From an uncultured Collinsella sp. (GTDB lineage Bacteria; Actinomycetota; Coriobacteriia; Coriobacteriales; Coriobacteriaceae), in the NCBI GenBank assembly GCA_900556875.1, contig USQQ01000001.1:62001-126000 (forward strand): 64,000 bases of DNA, read 5' to 3'. A program made the translations under genes and the position numbers. The first letter of the stretch is position 1. Each line of letters opens with the position of its first letter. Of this stretch, positions 51,448 through 59,564 are shown one piece after another. The notes beneath the pieces are model-generated. The model was not told the DNA's origin. It saw nothing but the letters and a program-made list of their open reading frames with translations, and ran no database searches.

Positions 51448-52452
51448 CTAGCGCAAATCGCGTACCGTATCGCCCTTTACGAGCACGCCGGGGATTAGCA
51501 TGTGCTCCACGCCAGGCGCAACCCCCTCGGCGCCGGCGATCTTGTCGACCGCCCACATGCCGACGCGCTTGTTATCAAAGCGCACCGTGGTCAGGCGGCG
51601 ATCGGGCACGATATCGCCCAGGCTGTCGTCAACGCCCACCACGCTCACGTCCTCGGGCACGCGCTTTCCGCGCGACTCGAGCCCGCGAATGCAGCCGTAG
51701 GCCATGGCGTCGTTGGAGGCATAGATGGCCGTGCAGCTCGGATCGTCCGCTAGAGCCTGACCGGCAGCATAGCCGCTCTGCGCCGTCCAATCGCCGCGGA
51801 CGAATCGCGGCGGCTCAATGCCATGCGTCCGCAGCGTCTCGCGCCAGCCCTCCTCGCGCTGCATGCCCGAAAGCGAGCGCTCGGGACACGAGATAAAGTG
51901 CACGGTCTTGTGTCCCCGCCCCAGCAAGTACTCGACAACCTGGCGCGAGCAATCGAACTGGTCGTTATCGACCGTCGAGCACAGCGGGTGCTCCAACATG
52001 GTAACGAGCACCGTCTGCATACCGGGCAGCGGCTCGAAGGTGCCAAAGTCCGCCGGCATGCGGTTCATGATCACAACCATGCCGTCCACCGGCAGCGCGC
52101 TCATGCGCGACGATGCGCTCTCGAGGGTATAGGGGTGTCCGTCTACTTTAGTAAGGGTGATGGCATAGCCGTGTTTGTCGGCCGCGGCGGCAAAGCCCTC
52201 CATACGGTCGAGGTTGCCGGTACCGGTAATGTTGAACATGGCGACGCCGACCGTCTTGAACTTGCCGCGACGCAGCGACCGGCCGGCAAAGTTTGGACGA
52301 TAGCCAAGCTCGCGCATGGCGGCGCGCACGCGCTCCTTGGTCTCGGGGCGCACGCTGGGCGAATCGTGCACGGTGCGCGAGACCGTCTGCTCCGAGACAC
52401 CCGCGAGGCGTGCCACGTCTTTGACGGATACCGATTTTGTAACAGCGGCCAT
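51448..52452 (-). CDS. LacI family regulator, probable lactose-operon repressor
   Basis: A 334-residue LacI-type repressor. The HTH is SVKDVARLAGVSEQTVSRTVHDSPSV, the hinge LGYRPNFAGRSL, and the sensor domain has GMVVIMNRM, AIYASNDAMAYGCI and VVGVDDSLGDI, very like the paralogue at 41214-42245. Lactose-PTS operons of Firmicutes usually use a DeoR-type LacR, so a LacI protein here is a different regulatory solution. It is divergent from lacE across a gap with two mirrored operators (52610, 52730). Confidence 0.9.
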   Translation of the reverse strand: MAAVTKSVSVKDVARLAGVSEQTVSRTVHDSPSVRPETKERVRAAMRELGYRPNFAGRSLRRGKFKTVGVAMFNITGTGNLDRMEGFAAAADKHGYAITLTKVDGHPYTLESASSRMSALPVDGMVVIMNRMPADFGTFEPLPGMQTVLVTMLEHPLCSTVDNDQFDCSRQVVEYLLGRGHKTVHFISCPERSLSGMQREEGWRETLRTHGIEPPRFVRGDWTAQSGYAAGQALADDPSCTAIYASNDAMAYGCIRGLESRGKRVPEDVSVVGVDDSLGDIVPDRRLTTVRFDNKRVGMWAVDKIAGAEGVAPGVEHMLIPGVLVKGDTVRDLR

Positions 52453-52609
52453 AGGTCGATCTTTCTATGTCAACGATGCCATTGATGGCATCTTGCGCAG
52501 TAATTTACACGCCATCAAGTATATCCAACGCCTCCCCCACAATACGCTTACCACCCAAAACCTACCGTTCACCGACAATCCTGCTTCCCCGAACGGCTTT
52601 TGTCGCTCA

Positions 52610-52747
52610 AATGTTAACGTTGCCATTGTGCAAACACAGAGCCACCGGGCGGCTCAAACGTTTACGCGTAAGGAATCGACGGTTCGCAGGCACAGGAACC
52701 ACCGATTCGCGTCTTTATTTGTGCCGCAAAATGGCAACGTCAACATT
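52610..52747. promoter_or_regulatory. Two mirrored LacI-type operators upstream of lacE
   Basis: AATGTTAACGTTGCCATT (52610-52627) and AATGGCAACGTCAACATT (52730-52747) are inverted copies of each other with one mismatch, start to start 120 nt. They share ATGTTAACGT with the gal operators but differ in the other half. The downstream one lies about 60 nt before the lacE start, a position suited to repression. Confidence 0.72.
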
Positions 52748-52808
52748 TTGGCAACCGAACGCCAAAAGTTACCATCGTTGCTAACCCACCGACTCTTAGG
52801 AGCATTGC

Positions 52809-54584
52809 ATGGAGCAACTCATCGCCATCATCGAAAAGGGCCAACCCTTTTTCAACGCGATCGCCCGCAACAAGTACCTCAAGGCGATCCGCGACGGCTT
52901 TATCTCCGTCATCCCCATCATCATCTTCTCGTCCATCTTCTGCCTGGTAGCCTCGGTCCCCAACATCTGGGGTTTCTACTGGCCCGATGACATCAACAAC
53001 GCCCTGTGGAAGTGCTACAACTACTCCATGGGCATCCTGGCCATCGCCTGCGCCGCCACCACGGCCAAGCACTTCGCCGACGCCCAGAACCGTGATCTGC
53101 CCAAGAACAACCAGATCAACTTCATCTCGTGCATGTGCGCGGCCATCATCGGCTTCTTGCTCCTTTCGAGCGACACGATCGCCACGGACGCCGCCAGCGG
53201 CTTCAACACCACCTATCTTGGTTCCAAGGGCCTGCTGACTGCCTTCATCGCTGCATTTGTGACCGGCATCATCTACAAGTTCTTTATTAAGCGCAACATC
53301 ACCGTCAAGATGCCCGAGCAGGTTCCGCCCAACATCTCGCAGACCTTTAAGGACATCATCCCCTTCTCCGTCTGCATCACCGTCTTTTGGGTCTTTGACA
53401 TCGTCTTTCGCGCTGCTTTTGGTTTTTGCTTTGCCCAGGGCGTCATCCAGGTGTTCCAGCCCCTGTTCACCGCTGCCGACGGCTACATCGGCCTCGCTGT
53501 GATCTACGGCGCCATGAGCCTGTTCTGGTTCGTCGGCGTCCACGGTCCCTCGATCGTCGAGCCCGCCATCGCCGCCGCCCTCGTTGCCAACATGACCGAC
53601 AACCTGGCTGCGTTCCAGGCTGGCCAGCACGCTTCCGCTGTCCTGACCCAGGGTGCCCAGTACTTCGTCGTCTGCATGGGCGGTACCGGCGCCACGCTCG
53701 TCCTGGTCTTTATGTTCTGCTTCCTGGCCAAGTCTCAGGAGATGCGCGCCGTCGGTAAGGCAGCCATCGTCCCCGTGTGCTTTGCCGTCAACGAGCCGCT
53801 GCTGTTCGCCGCGCCTATCGTGCTCAACCCCGTCTTCTTTGTCCCGTTTGTTTTTGCCCCGATCGCCAACATCTGGATCCTCAAGATCTTTATCGACTTC
53901 TTGGGCATGAACGGCTTTATGTACACCCTGCCCTGGACCGTCCCCGGCCCCATCGGCACCATCATGGGCTTGGGCTTCCAGCCGCTCGCCTTTGTGATGC
54001 TCGCCCTCATCCTGGTCGTCGACTTTGTCCTGTACTACCCGTTCTTCCGTGCCTATGACGCCCAGAAGTGCGCCGAGGAGGCCGAGATCTCCCAGGAGGA
54101 GCTCGCCGCCAAGAACGCCGAGAAGGCCGCCAAGCTCAACGATGCCTTCCAGGGCAAGGCTGACGCCAAGAGCGTTGCCGCCGGCGCTGCTGCCGAGGCC
54201 GTGAAGGTCGACGCCCCTGCCGCTTCTGCAGCACCCGCTGCCGAGGCAACGACCGCCAGCGACCTCAACGGCAAGCGCGTGCTCGTGCTCTGCCAGGGCG
54301 GCGGAACCTCGGGTCTGCTCGCCAACGCGCTGGCCAAGGCTGCCAAGGAGCGCGGCATCAATCTTGAGACCGCTGCCGAGGCATATGGCAACCACGTGGA
54401 CATGCTCCCCGACTTTGACCTGGTCGTCCTGGCTCCGCAGGCTGCCAGCTACCTGGCCGACCTGCAGAAGGACTGCGAGCGTGTGGGCAACAAGTGCGTC
54501 GCCTGCCGTGGTAAGCAGTACATCGAGCTCTCCCAGAACGGCGACAAGTCTCTCGCCTTTGTGAGCGAGCAACTCTCGAAGTAA
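52809..54584 (+). CDS. lacE: PTS lactose-specific IICB component
   Basis: Imports and phosphorylates lactose, 591 residues. The N-terminal IIC domain (to about residue 420) has many membrane helices and family stretches such as NKYLKAIRDGFISVIPIIIFSSIF, MFWFVGVHGPSIVEPAI and PWTVPGPIGTIMG. An Ala/Glu/Lys linker (about 420-490) leads to the IIB domain, where VLVLCQGGGTSGLLANALAKAA near residue 497 carries the phosphorylated Cys. TTAGGAGC lies 7 nt before the ATG. lacG follows at 70 nt. IIA is separate (lacF). Confidence 0.94.
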   Translation: MEQLIAIIEKGQPFFNAIARNKYLKAIRDGFISVIPIIIFSSIFCLVASVPNIWGFYWPDDINNALWKCYNYSMGILAIACAATTAKHFADAQNRDLPKNNQINFISCMCAAIIGFLLLSSDTIATDAASGFNTTYLGSKGLLTAFIAAFVTGIIYKFFIKRNITVKMPEQVPPNISQTFKDIIPFSVCITVFWVFDIVFRAAFGFCFAQGVIQVFQPLFTAADGYIGLAVIYGAMSLFWFVGVHGPSIVEPAIAAALVANMTDNLAAFQAGQHASAVLTQGAQYFVVCMGGTGATLVLVFMFCFLAKSQEMRAVGKAAIVPVCFAVNEPLLFAAPIVLNPVFFVPFVFAPIANIWILKIFIDFLGMNGFMYTLPWTVPGPIGTIMGLGFQPLAFVMLALILVVDFVLYYPFFRAYDAQKCAEEAEISQEELAAKNAEKAAKLNDAFQGKADAKSVAAGAAAEAVKVDAPAASAAPAAEATTASDLNGKRVLVLCQGGGTSGLLANALAKAAKERGINLETAAEAYGNHVDMLPDFDLVVLAPQAASYLADLQKDCERVGNKCVACRGKQYIELSQNGDKSLAFVSEQLSK

Positions 54585-54654
54585 GTAACGCTCAGAGCCA
54601 GCCGACCATCAACAGCCGGCTGGCACTTCGATTTAGACGATTGGATATTTCATC

Positions 54655-56094
54655 ATGTCCGTTAATCCTGCTAGCGTCACCAACCCGCCTGCGCAGTTTC
54701 CCGAGGACTTTGTCTTTGGCGGCGCCACTGCTGCCTACCAGGTAGAGGGCGAGACCCGCACTCACGGTAAGGGCAAGGTCGCCTGGGACGATTTTCTGGA
54801 AGCCCAGGGCCGTTTCTCCCCCGATCCCGCTTCCGACTTCTACAACCAGTACCCCGTCGATCTGGAGCTGTGCGAGGAGTTCGGCATCAACGGCATCCGC
54901 CTCTCCATCGCCTGGAGCCGTATCTTCCCCGAGGGCACCGGCAAGGTAAACCCCGAGGGCGTGCAGTTCTACCACGACCTCTTCGCCGAGTGCCACAAGC
55001 ACCACGTTGAGCCGTTTGTCACGCTGCATCACTTTGACACGCCGCTGCCCCTCTTTGAGAAGGGCGACTTCCTCAACCGCGAGACCATCGACGCCTTTGT
55101 GGACTTTGCCACCTTCTGCTTTAAGGAGTACGCCGACCAGGTAACCTACTGGTTCACCTTTAACGAGATTTGGGCCGACGCCTCCAACACCTACATCGAG
55201 GGTACCTTCCCCGGTGGCGTCAAGGCGCATCTTGCCGAGGCCTTCCAGTGCGAGCACAACATGATGCTCGCCCACGCCAAGGCCGTGCTGGCTTTCCACA
55301 ACGGCGGCTTTAAAGGCAAGATCGGCGTCATCCAGTCGCTGGAGTTTAAGTACCCACTCAACGAGAACGACCTCGCCGACATCAAGGCCGCCAACAACGA
55401 GCACGTGCTGCAGAACCAGTTTTTGCTCGACGCCACCTTCCGCGGCGACTACGCGCCCGACACCCTCGAGTGCGCCAACCGCTTGGCTGCCATCTCGGGC
55501 GGTGCCATCGAGATTCTGGATGATGACCTCGAGATTATGCGCGAGGCAGCGCTCTACAACGACTACTTGGGCGTTAACAACTACCAATGCCGCTTCCTCA
55601 AGGCTTACGATGGCGAGAACGACCTGCACCACAACGGTACGGGCGAGAAGGGCACCGGCCGCTGGCGCGTCAAGGGTATTGGCGAGCATGTGAACAAGCC
55701 CGGCATCCCCACCACCGACTGGGACTGGATCATCTATCCCGAGGGCCTGTTCGATCTGCTCGTCTACATTAAGCAGCGCTATCCCAACTACAAGCAGATC
55801 TTCATCACCGAGAACGGCATGGGCTACAAGGACCCCTACAAGGACGGTTTTGTGGACGACCAGCCGCGCATCGACTACATCGAGCAGCACCTGCGCTGGC
55901 TGCTCAAGGCCATGGAGGTGGGCGTCAACGTGGGCGGCTACTTCCTGTGGAGCCTGCAGGATCAGTTCTCCTGGACCAACGGCTACAACAAGCGCTATGG
56001 CTTCTTCTACGTAGACTTTGAAACCCAGAAGCGCACGCCCAAGGCAAGCGCCTACTGGTACAAGCACGTGGCGCAGACCCGTCGTCTGGACTAG
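54655..56094 (+). CDS. lacG: 6-phospho-beta-galactosidase (GH1)
   Basis: Hydrolyses lactose-6-phosphate to glucose and galactose-6-phosphate. The 479-residue GH1 enzyme has DFVFGGATAAYQVEG near the N-terminus, the acid/base Glu in YWFTFNEIW near residue 165, and the nucleophile in IFITENGMGY near 385. The phosphate-binding residues of phospho-glycosidases should be in the NGYNKRYGFFYVDF stretch near the end (Lys-Arg-Tyr). It forms an operon with lacE. Phospho-beta-glucosidase is the alternative; the lac neighbours make LacG much more likely. Confidence 0.92.
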   Translation: MSVNPASVTNPPAQFPEDFVFGGATAAYQVEGETRTHGKGKVAWDDFLEAQGRFSPDPASDFYNQYPVDLELCEEFGINGIRLSIAWSRIFPEGTGKVNPEGVQFYHDLFAECHKHHVEPFVTLHHFDTPLPLFEKGDFLNRETIDAFVDFATFCFKEYADQVTYWFTFNEIWADASNTYIEGTFPGGVKAHLAEAFQCEHNMMLAHAKAVLAFHNGGFKGKIGVIQSLEFKYPLNENDLADIKAANNEHVLQNQFLLDATFRGDYAPDTLECANRLAAISGGAIEILDDDLEIMREAALYNDYLGVNNYQCRFLKAYDGENDLHHNGTGEKGTGRWRVKGIGEHVNKPGIPTTDWDWIIYPEGLFDLLVYIKQRYPNYKQIFITENGMGYKDPYKDGFVDDQPRIDYIEQHLRWLLKAMEVGVNVGGYFLWSLQDQFSWTNGYNKRYGFFYVDFETQKRTPKASAYWYKHVAQTRRLD

Positions 56095-56219
56095 CGGCTT
56101 GCGACGAGCGAAATTGCCCCGCTCACATAACCTGTCCCCATTTCTCAGCCGGGGGCGGCACGTCACACAGCGCGCCGCCCCCGGCCTTTTTGTTTTTTGG
56201 GCTGGTCGTGAGCCGTTTG

Positions 56220-56514
56220 TCTCGATCTGTAACATCTAGCCGAGTTTTTTGGTCCTACCTGTTACAGATTGAGATGAACGGAATGAGCCGGGCCGAAATA
56301 TCTCAATCTGTAACACTAAAATCGGTTTTAGACGTCTAGTTGTTACAGATTTAGATAAACGTACGGGCCAACCCTCTCAATCTAAATCCGTAACATCTAG
56401 CTGGTTATTTCGGCTCTACCTGTTACAGATTTAGATGAACGGAATAGGTCGGGCCGAAAATCTCGATCTGTAACATCTAGCCGAGGTTTTTGGTCCTACC
56501 TGTTACAGATTGAG
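56220..56514. repeat. Tandem array of four hairpin repeats
   Basis: Four units starting at 56220, 56301, 56376 and 56461 (period 75-85). Each has TCTCRATCTGTAACA on the left and TGTTACAGATTKAGA on the right around a 24-29-nt loop, and units 1, 2 and 3 are followed by a linker with GGGCCGAAA- or GGGCCAA-type sequence. In unit 3 both arms changed together (TCTAAATC with GATTTAGA), so pairing is kept. The array lies directly upstream of the toxin-antitoxin operon. Confidence 0.85.
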
Positions 56515-56547
56515 ACAATTCGACGATGCTGAGTATTTGATGCGCCG

Positions 56548-56577
56548 TGGTACAATTGTGTCCCAACGCAAAGGAGG
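56548..56577 (+). promoter_or_regulatory. Extended -10 promoter and ribosome site of the toxin-antitoxin pair
   Basis: TGG-TACAAT (56548-56556) is an extended -10 without a clear -35, and AAGGAGG at 56571-56577 is 5 nt before the antitoxin ATG. The leader is very short (about 20 nt). Confidence 0.55.
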
Positions 56578-56582
56578 TACCC

Positions 56583-56849
56583 ATGCCCACCTGTGTGCCC
56601 GTCCGAGACATGAAGGACACCGCTGCATTTACCGCGCTTGTTGATTCTGAGCGCGACGTCACCGTAACCAAGAACGGCTACGAGGCCATGCACTGTATCA
56701 GCAATGACCAATATCGCCTCATGCAAGACGAAATCGCCAAGGCAAAGCTGCTGTCTCGCATGATGTTGGCAGAAGACGAGATATCGCAAGGCGACTACAG
56801 CGACTATGACACCTTCGCGACCGCGATACGAGACAAATATGGCCTATAG
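56583..56849 (+). CDS. Antitoxin, Phd/YefM family
   Basis: An 88-residue antitoxin. The N-terminus PTCVPVRDMKDTAAFTALVDSERDVTVTKNGYEAMHCISNDQYRLM is the Phd/YefM DNA-binding fold (VPVRDMKDT and VTKNGY are its hallmarks). The acidic C-terminal tail (AEDEISQGDYSDYDTFATAI) should be the toxin-binding part. The start at 56583 is set by AAGGAGG 5 nt upstream. The stop lies inside the toxin gene (11-nt overlap). It probably represses its own promoter. Confidence 0.88.
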   Translation: MPTCVPVRDMKDTAAFTALVDSERDVTVTKNGYEAMHCISNDQYRLMQDEIAKAKLLSRMMLAEDEISQGDYSDYDTFATAIRDKYGL

Positions 56850-57144
56850 CGTCGTAATACTCAAAAGCGCACGATATGAGTACGAGAGTATCGTTGGATA
56901 CCTTGCCCAAATCCTCAAGAATCCGCGCGCAGCGGGCAATTTTGTCGCTGAGTTTGAATATCAGCTTGATTTGCTTCGCGAGCAGCCGCTCCTACGACCT
57001 CTCTCACACATACGAGAGCTGGCGGCACGTAATTACCGATCGTTTCCCGTCAACAACTACACCTGTCTTTACAAGTTTGAGCACGATACGATCTATATCG
57101 CCCATGTCTTTCACCAGTCACAGGACTACGCCCGCCTGATCTAG
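56839..57144 (+). CDS. Toxin, RelE/ParE superfamily
   Basis: A 101-residue protein of the RelE/ParE fold. It has the N-terminal strand MAYSVVILKSARYEYESIVGYLAQIL with its helix pair, a central LREQPLLRPLSHI..LAARNYRSFPVNNYTCLYKF segment, and the final strand TIYIAHVFHQSQDY. The Arg in RNYRSF and the C-terminal His/Tyr are plausible active residues if it is an mRNA interferase; a gyrase-type ParE activity cannot be excluded. It starts inside the antitoxin gene, so translation is coupled. Confidence 0.85.
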   Translation: MAYSVVILKSARYEYESIVGYLAQILKNPRAAGNFVAEFEYQLDLLREQPLLRPLSHIRELAARNYRSFPVNNYTCLYKFEHDTIYIAHVFHQSQDYARLI

Positions 57145-57157
57145 CCCCGCGGCATCG

Positions 57158-57200
57158 GCTAGCAAATGACCTGCGTGTGTTCCTCGATGGCGGCGCGACC
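57158..57200 (-). pseudogene. Orphan 3' end of a deoR-type gene (left direct repeat of the ATPase cassette)
   Basis: A 43-bp stretch whose minus strand reads RAAIEEHTQVIC-stop. It matches 58856-58898 with four transitions. The second copy continues in frame from the DeoR remnant at 58857-59150, so this one is a detached copy of that gene end. The two lie on either side of the ATPase gene. Confidence 0.7.
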
Positions 57201-57212
57201 GCATGCCATCGA

Positions 57213-58583
57213 TCAGATAAAGATCGTCATATACAGAGGAAGATATATCCTATGCCCTTCAGCCCTGAGCTGTTTTGGGTGAAGAACTATCTCCTCTCCG
57301 ACTCGTCGTTCAAATCTTCTGCCGAAATCGTCAAGTGAGATTGTTGAATACGATTTGGAAGATTTAACTTCAACAGGAGTGACCCGCGGTTTTCTAGCCG
57401 CATCTTCAAAGCCGCGCGAAACAAGAAAATCAATCTCACGCGTTCTGGGACGACTCCCCTCCGTTTTGGAAGGCTCCTGCCAGCTGTAATAAAAAAGCGA
57501 ATGCCCCAGACTCTTGAGCTGCTGTGCCACGATATTCTCGATCAACATTCCTTTATTAATCGAAATTCTTCCAAACTGAATATCTCTATGGACATCCATA
57601 AGGTCCGGACCATCATCAAACGCCAAGCTCACGAGCAATCCCGTGTCCGCCATATAGCATTTAAGCGAAGACGCGTCCTCGTGCAAGCGGTAACCCACGC
57701 TCGGATCGCTGCATAAATAGCAACGGTTAATCAGTCGCGCATCCTCAAGCCAAATTAACGCCGACTCATATGTCTCAAAACGGGACCCTTTCTCCAAGCT
57801 GTCAAATTTAAACCGTTTATTTGCCGCAGATAATTGACCCGGAATGTCGTCATAAACCGCCCGCGCACGTCTAGCGTCCGAACCTCCAAACTTGGCAATG
57901 TCCTCCCTGTACAGCGCGATAATCTGCCGTTTAACCCTGTCGCTTCCTCTAAAATCATTCTCTGCCACAAAGGAATCTACCGACTGAGGCATACCGCCGA
58001 CAAGCATATACTCATCAAACAATCTCATGCACGTCGCATGAGCACCGTCCGGAAGCGCGGTCCGAGATTCGCACGCTTTACGGATCTCTTCCGCGTAAAG
58101 ATCCTTTCCGGTCGCCCAAAGATACTCCTCAAAATCGAGGGGCTCGAGAGGGATTCTTTCTTCCTCTGACGGAATAACAATGCTTTCGACATTCTTTTTG
58201 ATGGAGACGAGAGAGCCCGTCTCGATGTAATCAAATCTGCCGTCTTCTACAAGATGCTTTATGTATTCGCGCGCGATGGGAAACCGCTGCACTTCATCAA
58301 AAATGACCAGTGATTCTCTCGGCACGAGGGCCTTGCCATACTGCAGCTGAAGCATGCGTAAAAAAAGATCGACATCTTCACGATGATTCAGAAATATATC
58401 GAGCGTGGCTTTGCTTGCAGCCGAAAAGTCAATGTAAAGGTAGTCCTTGTATTCATTTTGCGCGAAGCACTTTACGAGTGTCGTTTTGCCAACGCGTCTT
58501 GCACCCTCAATAAGCACCGCAGTGCGCCCTTGCGAGCGTTCTTTCCACTCCTGCAGACGCTCATATGCCTTCCGTTTAAACAT
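57213..58583 (-). CDS. AAA-family ATPase with DUF4143 domain
   Basis: A 456-residue protein of the AAA_14/DUF4143 type, common in bacteria and archaea and of unknown role. Walker A GARRVGKTTLV is near residue 27, Walker B LVIFDEVQR near 92, and TGSLVSIKKN near 142 is the sensor stretch. The C-terminal half is DUF4143 with a nuclease-like segment (REIDFLVSRG ... TPVEVKSSKSYS has the D-n-ExK pattern of PD-(D/E)XK folds). Lower GC than the flanking genes and flanking direct repeats indicate recent gain. The ATG at 58583 lacks a strong ribosome site; TGAGGTGAGC lies just upstream. Confidence 0.85.
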   Translation of the reverse strand: MFKRKAYERLQEWKERSQGRTAVLIEGARRVGKTTLVKCFAQNEYKDYLYIDFSAASKATLDIFLNHREDVDLFLRMLQLQYGKALVPRESLVIFDEVQRFPIAREYIKHLVEDGRFDYIETGSLVSIKKNVESIVIPSEEERIPLEPLDFEEYLWATGKDLYAEEIRKACESRTALPDGAHATCMRLFDEYMLVGGMPQSVDSFVAENDFRGSDRVKRQIIALYREDIAKFGGSDARRARAVYDDIPGQLSAANKRFKFDSLEKGSRFETYESALIWLEDARLINRCYLCSDPSVGYRLHEDASSLKCYMADTGLLVSLAFDDGPDLMDVHRDIQFGRISINKGMLIENIVAQQLKSLGHSLFYYSWQEPSKTEGSRPRTREIDFLVSRGFEDAARKPRVTPVEVKSSKSYSTISLDDFGRRFERRVGEEIVLHPKQLRAEGHRIYLPLYMTIFI

Positions 58584-58614
58584 AAGCTCACCTCAGCATA
58601 AATTACCTGCTAGT

Positions 58615-58700
58615 TTACAAAAATACCGACCCTTATATATATCGAATAATACAAAAATACCGACCATTGCAATGGTCAGAATACACAATAATACCGAGCT
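58615..58700 (-). promoter_or_regulatory. ACAAAAATACCGACC direct repeats upstream of the ATPase gene
   Basis: ACAAAAATACCGACC twice (about 58617 and 58651, 34 nt apart) and a third, diverged ACAATAATACCGAGC near 58685. The interval is AT rich and lies 30-120 nt before the ATPase start. They could be operators, or remains of the cassette end. Confidence 0.55.
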
Positions 58701-58856
58701 TTATGTATAACAGATGCTATGCCGCACCGTGAAACAGCCGCAACTCGTCGCAAAGGGAAACCTATATCTGCGTGCGTACCTATTTGAAAGACAGAAAATG
58801 TTGACGCAACAATCCCCTGTGACGGCAGGGGGCAGAAGCATCTCTCGCGACGCCAG

Positions 58857-59150
58857 CTAGCAAATAACCTGCGTATGCTCCTCGATGGCGGCGCGATCCT
58901 AATCGTCAATATCCGGCTCGCACACCACGGCGTCCAAATTGTCCAAGCGGCTGAACGTGTAGAAGTCACGCTTGCCGATTTTGCTGGAGTCGGTGATAAG
59001 ATAGCGCGAACTATCAGGAACCTCGGCGGACGTGCCACTCAAACTCACAATAAAATGCCCCTCCCCGATTGCTCGGAGAAGGGCATCTGCATTGGCGTTC
59101 TTGCCAAAATCGACGGCGCGCAAGAACGCGCACCCGTCCGCATCAAGAGT
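58857..59150 (-). pseudogene. DeoR-family regulator remnant (C-terminal part)
   Basis: The frame directly after the HPr stop reads DADGCAFLRAVDFGKNA..., then LITDSSKIGKRDFYTFSRLDNLDAVVCEPDIDD, the DeoR sensor end (DSSKIGKR is typical). A TAG interrupts at 58899, after which the frame continues DRAAIEEHTQVIC to a second stop at 58857. The HTH domain is missing. It lies next to the PTS cluster and may be what is left of its regulator. Confidence 0.75.
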
Positions 59151-59153
59151 GCG

Positions 59154-59426
59154 CTACTCGCCGAAACCGCCCTCAATAAGAGCGACCAACGTGTCAACGG
59201 CGGCAACCTCGTCGTCGCCCTCGGCACGCAACTCGACCTCATCGTTCTGGGTAATACCCGAGGTCATGATGGCAATCATGGACTTAGCGTCCTTGAAGTC
59301 ACCATCCTTGGAGGCGTTGCGAACCTCAATCTTCGAGGCAAACTTAGCAGCCTCGGTCGCCAGCGTCGCTGCAGGGCGAGCGTGCAGACCAGTGGGGTTA
59401 ACGACCATAACGTTCTTGCTATACAT
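59154..59426 (-). CDS. ptsH: HPr-type phosphocarrier protein
   Basis: Carries phosphate from enzyme I to the IIA proteins. The 90-residue product has MVVNPTGLHARPAATLATEAAKF with the active His in GLHARPA near residue 16, and the regulatory-serine region KDAKSMIAIMTSGI near 48. AAGGAG lies 6 nt before the ATG. It is at the end of the PTS cluster, which starts with M42 peptidase and IIA genes. Enzyme I is not in the window. A paralogue of the housekeeping HPr cannot be excluded. Confidence 0.92.
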   Translation of the reverse strand: MYSKNVMVVNPTGLHARPAATLATEAAKFASKIEVRNASKDGDFKDAKSMIAIMTSGITQNDEVELRAEGDDEVAAVDTLVALIEGGFGE

Positions 59427-59564
59427 TTCTAACTCCTTCGTCGTAGACCGACCAATTCATTTAGCCCAACGCGCGCGTTAGGCAAGGTAGAAGCATGCCG
59501 GACATTACGCATGCATACAACAAGTAGGCCGCGGACAACGTCGCCGCGGCAAATTCACAGGTGA

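Noticed and set aside
56220..56514. CRISPR array
   Set aside because: The units are long hairpins, the spacing is uneven and the linkers resemble each other. There are no unique spacers of constant length and no cas genes nearby.
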